Notes under the pieces: model-generated | Told to the model about the DNA's origin: nothing | The model's database searches: none | What the model saw: only the letters and a program-made list of their open reading frames with translations | Shown here: positions 29,911-38,752 of the stretch, piece after piece | Layout of the letters: each line of letters opens with the position of its first letter | Numbering within the stretch: the first letter of the stretch is position 1 | Program-made: the position numbers and the translations under genes | Assembly (NCBI RefSeq): GCF_905120345.1 | Contig: NZ_CAJHOA010000006.1 | Coordinates: 1 to 64,000 of the forward strand | Length of the DNA stretch: 64,000 nucleotides | Source of the DNA: Denitrificimonas caeni | Lineage (GTDB): Bacteria; Pseudomonadota; Gammaproteobacteria; Pseudomonadales; Pseudomonadaceae | Direction of reading: 5' to 3'

Positions 29911-32259
29911 ATGACTGAGCACAACGTAAAACCTCATGACCATCAGCAGCATCAGGCGGCGCCCTCTCTGTCCGCAACCACTGAATTAAAGGATCCTGTT
30001 TGCGGGATGACGGTAACAGCAGACTCGCCGCACCATCTTCAACACCTAGGCCATGCTTACTATTTTTGCAGCGCTAAATGTCACAGCAAATTTAAGGAGC
30101 ATCCAGAGAAGTACAGCAACCCAAGCACACCTGCTGAGCAACCGTTGAATGAGCTTGCATCTGCTACGAGCTACACCTGTCCAATGCACCCCGAGATTCA
30201 GCAGGATCATCCAGGCAGCTGTCCTAAATGTGGTATGGCGCTTGAGCCGCTGATGCCAAGTTTGGAGGATGACGATAACTCAGAGTTCAAAGACTTCACT
30301 CGACGATTCTGGTGGACACTACCATTAACGCTTATCGTCGCCACTCTCGCCATGTTCGGCCATCAACTTAGCTTGTTCAACATAACCACGCAAACATGGA
30401 TCGAGCTGGTTTTTTCACTGCCCGTCGTGCTTTGGGCTGGACAGCCGTTTTTCATCCGCGGTTGGCAGTCACTCATGAACCGCAGCCCCAATATGTGGAC
30501 GCTGATCAGCCTAGGAACAGGCGCTGCATTTATTTACAGCGTTGTCGCAACTCTTGCCCCTGGTGTGTTCCCAGAGACTTTTATGTCGATGGGACGGATT
30601 GCGGTTTATTTTGAAGCCTCAGTGGTTATTATCTCGCTGACATTATTCGGGCAAATGCTTGAGCTACGCGCCCGCTCGCAAACTTCAACGGCGATCAAAG
30701 CATTGCTCGGCCTCGCCCCGAAGACAGCCCGCCGGATTAATGCTGATGGCACAGAGGAAGATATACCTTTAACGCATGTTCATGAGGGCGATCAATTACG
30801 CGTACGTCCCGGCGAAAAAGTACCTGTTGATGGTGTAGTCGAAGAAGGCTCCAGCTCGCTTGATGAGTCAATGTTGACTGGCGAACCTTTGCCCGTCAGT
30901 AAACGACCTGGTGATAAGGTGATTGGCGCCACCATGAATACCTCCGGCGCACTGATAATACGTGCGGAGAAAGTCGGCTCGGCAACGGTATTGGCGCAAA
31001 TTGTACAGCTTGTCGCCCAAGCTCAACGCTCGCGCGCACCCATGCAGCGTATGGCCGATCTGGTCGCGGGCTACTTTGTGATGACGGTGGTGTTGATCGC
31101 GGTACTGACATTTTTTGTCTGGGGATTTTTGGGTCCGCAACCGAGTTGGGTCTATGGCCTTATTAATGCCGTTTCGGTATTAATTATCGCCTGCCCTTGC
31201 GCACTTGGTCTCGCCACCCCGATGTCGATTATGGTGGCAACAGGACGTGGCGCAAGCCAAGGTGTCTTGTTTAGTGACGCTGCTGCCATTGAAAACCTGC
31301 GCAAGGTCGACACATTGATCGTTGATAAAACCGGAACGCTAACCGAGGGGCGACCCACTTTTAATAAAGCGCTGCCGGTAGAAGGTGGCAGTGCCGATGA
31401 AGTATTACGTCTCGCCGCAAGCCTTGATCAGGGCAGCGAACACCCACTGGCAGAAGCCATTGTCAATGCTGCACGTGAACGCGGTCTAACTCTGAGCGCT
31501 GTTAATGATTTTGAATCTGGCAGCGGCATCGGTGTGCGTGGCATGGTCGATACAACTAAGCTGGTCTTAGGCAATACGGCCTTAATGCAGCAAGAAAATA
31601 TCAGTATTGATACCTTGTCAACTAGCGCAGATGCACTGCGCAGCGAGGGTGCTAGCGTTATGTACTTGGCGAGCGAAGGTCAATTAGTTGGCTTGCTGGC
31701 GGTATCAGATCCAATCAAGTCAAGCACTTCAGAAGCGGTCAACGATCTGAAAGCCGCAGGGATTCGCGTGATTATGGCAACCGGCGACGGCCTCGCTACC
31801 GCCAAAGCAGTTGCTAAACAACTGGGTATTGATGAGGTACACGGTGACGTTAAGCCCGCTGACAAGCTTGATTTGGTCAGCAAGCTGCAAGCAGAAGGCC
31901 GGATTGTCGCTATGGCAGGTGATGGCATCAACGACGCTCCAGCGCTGGCCAAAGCGGATGTTGGCATTGCCATGGGAACCGGTACCGACGTAGCAATGAG
32001 TAGTGCGCAGGTCACCCTAGTCAAAGGTGATTTACGCGGTATTTCCATTGCCCGTCACCTTTCAGATTTAACCGTGGCCAATATGAAACAGAATCTGGGC
32101 TTTGCCTTCGTTTATAACGCTCTTGGTATACCTCTGGCTGCTGGCGTTCTCTATCCGTTTGTGGGGCTATTACTCTCGCCAATGTTTGCCGCACTGGCGA
32201 TGAGCTTAAGCTCTGCTTCGGTGGTGTTTAACGCACTACGACTGAGAAAATCAGGATAA
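29911..32259 (+). CDS. copA: Cu+-exporting P1B-type ATPase with YHS and HMBD N-terminus
   Basis: A 782-residue pump. The N-terminus has a YHS domain (DPVCGMTV ... YYFCSAKC, residues ~29-68) and a heavy-metal-binding domain (YTCPMHPEI ... CPKCGMAL) instead of CxxC-type HMA domains. The transport motif is [11 protein letters not shown], the phosphorylation site DKTGTLTEG, and [11 protein letters not shown] is the hinge. CPC indicates Cu+ or Ag+ specificity. It is the last gene of the copper run, preceded 53 bp upstream by the cytochrome. Confidence 0.93.
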   Translation: MTEHNVKPHDHQQHQAAPSLSATTELKDPVCGMTVTADSPHHLQHLGHAYYFCSAKCHSKFKEHPEKYSNPSTPAEQPLNELASATSYTCPMHPEIQQDHPGSCPKCGMALEPLMPSLEDDDNSEFKDFTRRFWWTLPLTLIVATLAMFGHQLSLFNITTQTWIELVFSLPVVLWAGQPFFIRGWQSLMNRSPNMWTLISLGTGAAFIYSVVATLAPGVFPETFMSMGRIAVYFEASVVIISLTLFGQMLELRARSQTSTAIKALLGLAPKTARRINADGTEEDIPLTHVHEGDQLRVRPGEKVPVDGVVEEGSSSLDESMLTGEPLPVSKRPGDKVIGATMNTSGALIIRAEKVGSATVLAQIVQLVAQAQRSRAPMQRMADLVAGYFVMTVVLIAVLTFFVWGFLGPQPSWVYGLINAVSVLIIACPCALGLATPMSIMVATGRGASQGVLFSDAAAIENLRKVDTLIVDKTGTLTEGRPTFNKALPVEGGSADEVLRLAASLDQGSEHPLAEAIVNAARERGLTLSAVNDFESGSGIGVRGMVDTTKLVLGNTALMQQENISIDTLSTSADALRSEGASVMYLASEGQLVGLLAVSDPIKSSTSEAVNDLKAAGIRVIMATGDGLATAKAVAKQLGIDEVHGDVKPADKLDLVSKLQAEGRIVAMAGDGINDAPALAKADVGIAMGTGTDVAMSSAQVTLVKGDLRGISIARHLSDLTVANMKQNLGFAFVYNALGIPLAAGVLYPFVGLLLSPMFAALAMSLSSASVVFNALRLRKSG

Positions 32260-32313
32260 GAACCTAGTTTTCTTTAGCGTTTTTCAGGTCAGATACCCGC
32301 TCCGCAGAAACAG

Positions 32314-32347
32314 GTCAGAGCCATTACACAACAGTAACGGCTCTGAC
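32314..32347. terminator. Strong hairpin between convergent genes
   Basis: GTCAGAGCC (32314-32322) pairs with GGCTCTGAC (32339-32347); inner TTAC and GTAA extend the stem past a mismatch. It lies between the convergent Cu+ ATPase and flavocytochrome genes, so a bidirectional terminator is likely. Confidence 0.65.
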
Positions 32348-32354
32348 TTGAGTT

Positions 32355-33641
32355 TTAGCGAAATTCAAAACATTCTTGATGAAAGCGCAAGGAAATGCGC
32401 TGCTGCTTGAGCCCGCTGCGCAGAGCGGTGGCCAGACCTTGCGGCCCGCAAAACCAAATATCGACCTTAAGGCCATGGATCTGCAGCTGGTTCGCGCTCA
32501 AACGCTGTCCCTGCTGACTGTCATGGATATGCAGTGTTATATCCGTAAGTTGCTCTGTCAGGTGTTTTAGACGAGTCAGCATGGGATCTTCTGCGGCCCC
32601 AGCCGTGCAGTAATGCAGTGTCAATGCGGGAGTTCCTTGTTCGCTATTAATCAAACGGTTTTCCAGCGCAGCCAGAAAGGGTGTCACGCCAATACCGCCC
32701 GCCACCCAGATCTGCTGGGCATTTTTTCTGCCTTTCTCGGGGTTAAAACGACCATAAGGACCTTCTAGCGTCACCGCCTGCCCATTGTGCAGTTGCTGCG
32801 GGAGTGCACGGGTGTAATCGCCCAGCGCCTTGATCTGAAAACTGAGCTGCCCGCTGCCATTATCAGCACTCGACAAGCTAAAAGGATGTGCGCCTTCGAA
32901 ACGATCAAAAGTCACCAGGGCAAATTGTCCAGCTCGATGCCCAGGCCAGCGCTTGCCCATGTTACACACCACTTCAGTGATGTTGGCGGATGTCTGCTTA
33001 ACCGCCTGCACCAAGCCCTTGTAGCTGCGACGCTTACCGATTTTCCCCGTCAGAGATTGCACGCTGGCGATCACCCCACCCATCATCAAGAGCGCCATCA
33101 GCCAACCGGTGGGCTGTTGCCACCATTTTAGCGGTGCCAACAATAACGCATGGGATACTAGTGCCAGATAAATCAGTGGCATCACTCGGTGCAAGTAACG
33201 CCAATACACGTAAGGCACCCAGCGAGTGAGGGTAATCGCAACCAGAAACAGCAACAGATACAAGCCGGGTTCACCCAAGTCTTCCGCGCCATCTTGCAGG
33301 CTGCCCAACAGTCCAGAGAAGTCAGCTTCGTGCAAGCTTCGATCCTTGCCAAATATAGCTTCAAGCGCATCATCGGCCATTTCTATCAGCCAATGTGCCA
33401 GCGCCGCAGTAACGGCCAGAATACCGGTCCATTTATGCAGCTGATACATTTTATCCAGACCGCCCAATGGCATTTCCAGCCAACGAGGCCGAGCGGCCAG
33501 CAGCAGGGTAATGGACATAAAATTAATGGCAAGGTATCCACTTAGTGTCAGTAATTGCTCATAACTCGGGCTTAGGCTCAAGAAACTGAGCTGAAACGTC
33601 ACAAGTATAAAAAGCATGACACTGGTACGTAGATTAGGCAT
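32355..33641 (-). CDS. Ferric-reductase-like transmembrane flavocytochrome
   Basis: A 428-residue protein. The N-terminal ~200 residues hold about six membrane helices with the His pairs expected for haem ligands (LHKWTGILA, AHWLIE, LHRVMP). A cytosolic ferredoxin-reductase module follows: FAD motif HPFSLSS (about residue 255), NAD(P) motif WVAGGIGVTPFLAAL and a C-terminal CGPQGLA. This is the FRE/NOX plan. It could reduce ferric or cupric ions, which would suit the iron and copper neighbours, but that is inference. Confidence 0.85.
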   Translation of the reverse strand: MPNLRTSVMLFILVTFQLSFLSLSPSYEQLLTLSGYLAINFMSITLLLAARPRWLEMPLGGLDKMYQLHKWTGILAVTAALAHWLIEMADDALEAIFGKDRSLHEADFSGLLGSLQDGAEDLGEPGLYLLLFLVAITLTRWVPYVYWRYLHRVMPLIYLALVSHALLLAPLKWWQQPTGWLMALLMMGGVIASVQSLTGKIGKRRSYKGLVQAVKQTSANITEVVCNMGKRWPGHRAGQFALVTFDRFEGAHPFSLSSADNGSGQLSFQIKALGDYTRALPQQLHNGQAVTLEGPYGRFNPEKGRKNAQQIWVAGGIGVTPFLAALENRLINSEQGTPALTLHYCTAGAAEDPMLTRLKHLTEQLTDITLHIHDSQQGQRLSANQLQIHGLKVDIWFCGPQGLATALRSGLKQQRISLRFHQECFEFR

Positions 33642-34029
33642 AAAACAAACTCACATTGGGTTTGTTTCAAGTTTACTGATTGAATCTGAAAGCAAGCTTA
33701 ATAGCCCACTAATCTACTGGCTTGAAAGTGCAACGTGTCATGGCTATCGCAACATTCACCTTGATCTTGCTGAGCTCGGTACCAAATGTGGCCGCGCCGA
33801 ACCAGCGGCGGGTGAGAAATATCATCTATATTCACAGCCAAGAAGGCTTCTTATTCTTGACGATGGTGATGGACTTATTCGCCCGCAGGATTGCAGTTCA
33901 GTAGAAAATATTTAGATGATTCGCCAGATTCAGCCAAGGCAAGAAACGCAATCACTGTCTAATTGACTGTACTAGAGTGCTGCAACTGTAGTATTGATGC
34001 AGTGTATAAACTTTATCAGGGGATAGATA
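33642..34029. other. Intergenic stretch with a transposase remnant and a possible operator
   Basis: This 388-base stretch contains the IS3-type relic (33736-33904), a CAAGTTTACTTG-like AT-rich leader, and the motif AAATATTTAGATG at 33906-33918, repeated near other PHA-related genes. No intact gene is present. Confidence 0.5.
33736..33904 (+). pseudogene. IS3-family transposase (OrfB) remnant
   Basis: In one frame (33736-33795) the translation reads CHGYRNIHLDLAELGTKCGR, matching the pre-catalytic YGYRRIHLDL..G..CGRKRV segment of IS3-type OrfB. In another frame (33791-33904) it reads APNQRRVRNIIYIHSQEG and then FLFLTMVMDLFARRI, matching the APNQ.WV.DITYI...G.LYL..V.DLFSRRI region with the first DDE Asp. 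The two pieces are joined by an internal deletion plus a frameshift, and the remainder is missing. It is a dead fragment. Confidence 0.75.
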
Positions 34030-34812
34030 ATGCTAAAAGATAAAAATGCGGTAGTAACAGGTTCTACTTCAGGAATAGGTTTAGCGATAGCCCGTGGTTT
34101 AGCTGAACAAGGCGCTAATGTAATGATTAACGGCCTCGGTAGTGCAGAAGATAATGAAGCTGTAAGACAGTCAATCGAAGATGATTTTGGTACCAAGGTG
34201 CTCTTTTCCGCAGCCAACATGCTTAAATCAGAGCAAATTATAGCGATGATCGCTGAAGCCGACAAAACTTTTGGTTCTGTCGATATTCTAGTGAACAACG
34301 CTGGTATCCAGTTTGTCTCGCCGATCGAGGATTTCCCTGAGGAGAAGTGGGATGCCATCATCGCCATTAACCTCACATCAGCTTTCCATACTATTAAAGC
34401 TGTTACCCCCGGCATGAAGAAACGTGGATGGGGTCGTATTATCAATACCGCTTCGGCGCACGCTTTAGTCGCCTCACCTTATAAGTCTGCCTACGTTGCA
34501 GCCAAGCATGGTATTGCTGGTCTGACGAAAACTGTTGGCTTAGAGCTTGCTGAGTTCGGCACTACGGTGAACTCGATTGCGCCTGGTTATGTTTGGACTC
34601 CACTAGTAGAGCAACAAGTGGCTGATACAGCTAAGGCCCGCGGAATTACCGAAGAGCAAGTGATACAAGATGTATTGCTCAAAGCACAACCCACGAAAAA
34701 ATTTGTCACTGTTGAGCAAGTTGCTGCTGTTGCTGTATTTCTCTGTAGCGATCATGCGGCATCCATTACCGGCTCTACACTTCCTGTTGACGGTGGCTGG
34801 ACTGCGCAATAA
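34030..34812 (+). CDS. bdhA: 3-hydroxybutyrate dehydrogenase
   Basis: A 260-residue SDR. It has TGSTSGIGLAIARGLAEQGA (residues ~10-29), NNAG, the active-site Tyr-Lys in YKSAYVAAKHG, and the family-typical HALVASPYKSAYVAAKHG and APGYVWTPLVEQQ segments that mark 3-hydroxybutyrate dehydrogenases. It oxidises 3-hydroxybutyrate to acetoacetate with NAD+, the step after PHB depolymerisation. A patatin-like gene follows 78 bp downstream. Confidence 0.9.
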   Translation: MLKDKNAVVTGSTSGIGLAIARGLAEQGANVMINGLGSAEDNEAVRQSIEDDFGTKVLFSAANMLKSEQIIAMIAEADKTFGSVDILVNNAGIQFVSPIEDFPEEKWDAIIAINLTSAFHTIKAVTPGMKKRGWGRIINTASAHALVASPYKSAYVAAKHGIAGLTKTVGLELAEFGTTVNSIAPGYVWTPLVEQQVADTAKARGITEEQVIQDVLLKAQPTKKFVTVEQVAAVAVFLCSDHAASITGSTLPVDGGWTAQ

Positions 34813-34890
34813 TAGCTTTGAACTCTCAGTTTTTATTATTAGAAAATACTGCGTTTTAGCTGACCTATAAATATAAAGGATAAAATCTCG

Positions 34891-35910
34891 ATGAGTAAAA
34901 AATCGATTAACCTTGCATTGCAAGGTGGCGGCTCACATGGAGCGTTCACCTGGGGAGTGCTTGACTACCTCATGGAAGACGGGCGCATCAATGTGCAGGG
35001 TATTTCAGGCACAAGCGCAGGCGCAATGAACGCTGTCGTATTTACTCAAGGTTTTATGGAAGGCGGCGCTGAGGGCGCACGCGAGTCGCTTAAAAACTTT
35101 TGGTGTAAGATATCAAATTTATCCATGTTTAGTCCTATTAAGCGCAGCCCCCTGGGTATTTTGACGGGTAGCTGGGATATTAGTGGCTCGCCAGCTTACG
35201 CTATGATGGACTTTATGAGCCGAGTTGCCTCGCCTTATGAGACTAACCCGTTCAAGTTCAACCCGCTACGTGAACTGGTTGAAAGCACGATTGATTTTGA
35301 AAAAATCAGAGCATGCAAAGATATAGAGTTATTTATTGCCGCCACTAACGTGCGCTCGGGCAAGATTAAGGTATTCGAAGGCCACGAACTAACGGCAGAT
35401 ATGATTTTAGCCTCCGCGTGTTTGCCGACCATTTACCAAGCGGTTGAAGTGGATGGTATACCCTATTGGGATGGTGGTTTTAGCGGTAACCCGCCTCTGT
35501 TCCCGTTGTTCCAAACAACAGAGTCTCAGGATATCGTCATTGTTCAAGTTAACCCAATTGAGCGTCTCGAAGTACCAAAAACTGCACGAGAAATACAGAA
35601 CCGCATCAATGAAATTTCCTTTAACTCGTCATTACTCAGAGAGCTGCGTAGCATTGAGTTCGTGCATCGTCTACTTAAAGAAAACAAACTCGATGCAGAT
35701 CATTATGCAAATATTTTAGTGCACCGTATCGAAGCCACGGAAAAAATAAATCCGCTGTCAGCTTCCAGCAAGATGAACTCTGAGTGGTCGTTTTTAACCC
35801 ACTTGCGTGATATCGGGCGTGAGGCTGCAAAGAAATTCTTGGATGAGCACTATGAGAACATAGGGGTGGAATCCTCACTCGATCTAGAACATGAGATTCA
35901 TTGGTCGTAA
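34891..35910 (+). CDS. Patatin-like phospholipase, candidate PHA depolymerase
   Basis: A 339-residue patatin. The oxyanion Gly-rich loop is QGGGSHGAFTWG (residues ~11-22), the nucleophile is Ser42 in GTSAG, and the catalytic Asp is Asp194 in WDGGFSGNPP. Patatins hydrolyse acyl esters. One haloarchaeal patatin is an established PHA depolymerase, and here the gene directly follows bdhA and no phaZ is seen in the window. The depolymerase role is inference; a lipid acyl hydrolase is the alternative. Confidence 0.88.
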   Translation: MSKKSINLALQGGGSHGAFTWGVLDYLMEDGRINVQGISGTSAGAMNAVVFTQGFMEGGAEGARESLKNFWCKISNLSMFSPIKRSPLGILTGSWDISGSPAYAMMDFMSRVASPYETNPFKFNPLRELVESTIDFEKIRACKDIELFIAATNVRSGKIKVFEGHELTADMILASACLPTIYQAVEVDGIPYWDGGFSGNPPLFPLFQTTESQDIVIVQVNPIERLEVPKTAREIQNRINEISFNSSLLRELRSIEFVHRLLKENKLDADHYANILVHRIEATEKINPLSASSKMNSEWSFLTHLRDIGREAAKKFLDEHYENIGVESSLDLEHEIHWS

Positions 35911-35941
35911 ATCTGACATAACCTTTCTTAACTCTAGAAAA

Positions 35942-35983
35942 GCCCAGCACTACTGAGACAACTGACGAAAGTAGGTACTGGGC
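35942..35983. repeat. Inverted repeat between convergent genes
   Basis: GCCCAG (35942-35947) and CTGGGC (35978-35983) flank an imperfect inner pairing (ACTACT with AGTAGG). It lies between the patatin stop and the DUF3141 stop. It may act as a terminator, but no T-tract is present. Confidence 0.4.
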
Positions 35984-36028
35984 AATAGGTACTGCGCGCT
36001 ATAACTCACAGCGCACAGTTGGCTCCCC

Positions 36029-38512
36029 TTATTTGTCTTTTTTTGCCTCAGGTGTCGAGGCTAACAGCTGCTGTTTCTTAGCTTGCGCTTTTTGGCGTTT
36101 CTTGGACTTCTGTACTGGCTTGTTCACAGCCTCTTTAACCTGCGCCGTAGTTACTGCGTCCTTAACCTGGAACACAGGCTCTGTCTTATCGATAGCAACT
36201 GACGAGGCAGGCGCCTTCGGCTGAACAAAAGCAGGTATGGGCTGAACAAAAGCAGGTATGGGCTGATCAAACAGCTGGTGCAATTGGCGCCACAATTCAC
36301 CAACAGTTCCCTCAGCCGTCAATAGCTCAGGTACCAGCTCTATCACTGTATCGAGTAACACTTTGCGCTTTTCATTATCAACCAGCAGTTGCGGTAAAGT
36401 TGCTAAACTTTCTGTAGGAAGAGCAAAAACCAATAATCCTTGCTGGTCGATAATCTCGCGAATATTGCTGAAATCCATGTCGAACTCTTGCATTAGACTG
36501 CGGCTTTTCTCAGCAAGCTGCTGCACACGGTCTTTACTGAACTTGCCACTCTCATAACCAAGCAATAGCAAGATTCTCGACAAGGCTTGCAATCCACCGC
36601 CCTCAGTCAGCGATTGACGCAAGTGTTCAGTGACGCTCTGATCCTCTAACTGGCTCTCACTCTGCTGGGTATCAGGTTTTTGCATGCCAGTTAACGTTGC
36701 TAGAGCTCCGTATACAGCATGGAATTTCATCTCTTGCCAAGCGTCACGCACATCACGAAAACCGTTTAGTTGCGCCTCAACTAAATTAGAAAAGCTCTGT
36801 TGCCAAGCTAACAATGGGTTATTAGGAGAAACCAGCTGACGATTAGCACGTACTAGAGGCGCACTACCCGCCAATCCGCTAAAGCTTGGATTTAAGCTAC
36901 TGGCTAAATACTGCTGCATGCGGAACGGGTGCGCCTTGCGTATCATTTCAGCGGATTGCTCATTCATTGCTGGAATCAACCAAGGTCGTACACACCACTC
37001 GTAAAGCGTACTGTTGACCTGTGAAACTTGGTCGACCATGGCAAACTCACGCTCATCATCCCTTTCCCGCTCACTATTGTCATCGCTCAAAATATCAACG
37101 ATCCGCCGAGGCTCGAAATAGACTTCATAGTTTGACTCGGACTCATGTGTAGCAGGCATGTCTTCAATAATCATTTCGTAAAGTCCGGGTGCCAGTAGCC
37201 CTATGGCTTCGCTCGCATCCAGCAGCTCGCGATGCTCGCGACGCGCTACAGCGCCAGACACAAAAATCCCCAAATGCCCCACGCTGGCATGTTTCAGGTA
37301 AATAATAGTACGACCCGCTTTTCGCAGTGCAAGATCACTCGGGTAAATATCAGCAATCCAGTTTAACGCCTGTTGTGGAGGCGTAATGTCATCACCATAG
37401 GAGCAAAAGACCACCACAGGGGCCTCAATTTTCTTCAGATCGACCTCACTGCTCTGCGCTCCTAGGCCACCGGTTAGACGATTACCGATGAAAAGATCAT
37501 CAACAATCGTCTCAATTTCCTCTCTATTGAGTAGCGTTGGACTCCCCCACCAGCGCTCAAAGTCAAGAAATCGCGGTACTTCGCTATCGATATTGCTAAA
37601 CAGGTTGTAATACTTATTCCAATAGGTATTGGCTGGATTTAAGCCTTCAAAATTGCTTACCAGCCACGCACCGTCAAAACGACCATTGCCTAAATCGCTC
37701 GCTAATCGAGTCATCCAAGCACCGCCAAGTAAGCCTCCCGAGTAGCGCATCGGGTTGTGTCCTTCTTCACCAGACCAGTACGACAGTGGCGCACCGTTAA
37801 TGATCACTAACCCTGGTAACTCGGGTCGCGCTGCCGCCAGTCCCATCAGCGCCCAACCGGCCTGACAGTTGCCAATCACAATCGGCTTATCTGCATTGGG
37901 GTGGCGATGAATCACTTCCTCAAGAAAACGAGCCTGCGCCGCACCCACGTCATGCAACGTTTGACCCGACTCTGGCCAATGACTAAAAGCGATAAAATAG
38001 GTTGGGTGCCCTGCTCGCAAGCTTTCGCCAACCGCTGAATCTTGCTTAAAACCACCAATGCCAGCGCCATGCCCACCCCGCGGATCAATAACAATAACGG
38101 GAGCACGCTCCCTATCGTTCAGCTGATCAGTTTCAGGAATAACTCTCAATAATGAATAGTTAACTGGACGAGGCAAATCACGCCCATCAATGAGTGTTTC
38201 ATAGGGGAATTTCAGCAGTAATGGATAGCCTGCACGCTCATAGGCCAACGTATTATCACCACGCTGACGCAGTGCATCCCAATACAGCACGCTACGTTGG
38301 CAAAAGTCTATCCAGTACTCTAAACATTCAGAGGGACTCGGTTGGCGCAGCTGCCCTTCACGCAGCGGTGAGAGAATAGTTTGATAACGCTGCTCAGAGG
38401 CTGTAAGGAGATTATCAAATTGCAAACGCTGCAACTGACTCAAGTGTTTAAGTAGCGTTTGCAAAGAAGAAAAGCGCTCCTTCTCCTGTGTAAAAAAACC
38501 TTTATCGTTCAT
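36029..38512 (-). CDS. DUF3141 protein, alpha/beta-hydrolase, PHA-locus associated
   Basis: An 827-residue protein. The middle part (about residues 130-420) is an alpha/beta-hydrolase-like domain with VIVIDPRGGHGAGIGGF, IGNCQAGWALMG in place of a GxSxG elbow (Cys nucleophile position, as in PHA synthases), and VVFCSYGDDITPP. The C-terminal ~400 residues are helical. The tail is low-complexity, Pro/Ala/Lys-rich, and contains an exact in-frame 21-bp tandem duplication (36219-36260) encoding QPIPAFV twice. DUF3141 proteins are usually annotated as PhaC-related with unknown function. Position between patatin and phasin supports a PHA role. Confidence 0.85.
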   Translation of the reverse strand: MNDKGFFTQEKERFSSLQTLLKHLSQLQRLQFDNLLTASEQRYQTILSPLREGQLRQPSPSECLEYWIDFCQRSVLYWDALRQRGDNTLAYERAGYPLLLKFPYETLIDGRDLPRPVNYSLLRVIPETDQLNDRERAPVIVIDPRGGHGAGIGGFKQDSAVGESLRAGHPTYFIAFSHWPESGQTLHDVGAAQARFLEEVIHRHPNADKPIVIGNCQAGWALMGLAAARPELPGLVIINGAPLSYWSGEEGHNPMRYSGGLLGGAWMTRLASDLGNGRFDGAWLVSNFEGLNPANTYWNKYYNLFSNIDSEVPRFLDFERWWGSPTLLNREEIETIVDDLFIGNRLTGGLGAQSSEVDLKKIEAPVVVFCSYGDDITPPQQALNWIADIYPSDLALRKAGRTIIYLKHASVGHLGIFVSGAVARREHRELLDASEAIGLLAPGLYEMIIEDMPATHESESNYEVYFEPRRIVDILSDDNSERERDDEREFAMVDQVSQVNSTLYEWCVRPWLIPAMNEQSAEMIRKAHPFRMQQYLASSLNPSFSGLAGSAPLVRANRQLVSPNNPLLAWQQSFSNLVEAQLNGFRDVRDAWQEMKFHAVYGALATLTGMQKPDTQQSESQLEDQSVTEHLRQSLTEGGGLQALSRILLLLGYESGKFSKDRVQQLAEKSRSLMQEFDMDFSNIREIIDQQGLLVFALPTESLATLPQLLVDNEKRKVLLDTVIELVPELLTAEGTVGELWRQLHQLFDQPIPAFVQPIPAFVQPKAPASSVAIDKTEPVFQVKDAVTTAQVKEAVNKPVQKSKKRQKAQAKKQQLLASTPEAKKDK
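36219..36260. repeat. 21-bp tandem repeat inside the DUF3141 gene
   Basis: Two identical 21-base units (36219-36239 and 36240-36260) start with GGCTGAACAAAAGC and are followed by a third, partial unit differing by one base. They encode QPIPAFV twice in the tail of the protein. Such repeats can change number by slippage without a frameshift. Confidence 0.9.
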
Positions 38513-38623
38513 ATGTGTCTCCTACATGCGGGGTTCTTTCATCTCTACCTCACCCAACAATGAATTGAAAACATCATGACAACTCACTGTTATAGCGTGA
38601 TCAGGCAAGCTAAAGAAACTTCT

Positions 38624-38638
38624 TTGTGCAGCGCACAA
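38624..38638. promoter_or_regulatory. Palindrome upstream of the phasin gene
   Basis: TTGTGCAGCGCACAA has 6-base arms and a 3-base centre. It lies between the divergent DUF3141 and phasin genes. It may be a PhaR operator because PhaR regulators bind TGC/GCA-rich palindromes, but no site is proven here. Confidence 0.45.
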
Positions 38639-38661
38639 AAAAACAGTTGCAAATAATCTTT

Positions 38662-38672
38662 TTGCAGTGCAA
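38662..38672. promoter_or_regulatory. TTGCA-G-TGCAA palindrome upstream of the phasin gene
   Basis: TTGCAGTGCAA is a perfect 5+1+5 palindrome about 80 bases before the phasin ATG. The following CATAAT (38673-38678) could be a -10 element, in which case bound repressor would block the promoter. PhaR is the natural candidate. Confidence 0.5.
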
Positions 38673-38752
38673 CATAATAGCATGACTGAGCATCTGACAG
38701 CTCAAACACATTAAGTCGAACTCGGCAATACAACTATTAGGAAACTACGAAT

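Noticed and set aside
33616-33915. Plus-strand open frames of 99 and 60 codons as genes
   Set aside because: Only pieces in two frames resemble an IS3 transposase; they are parts of a broken relic.
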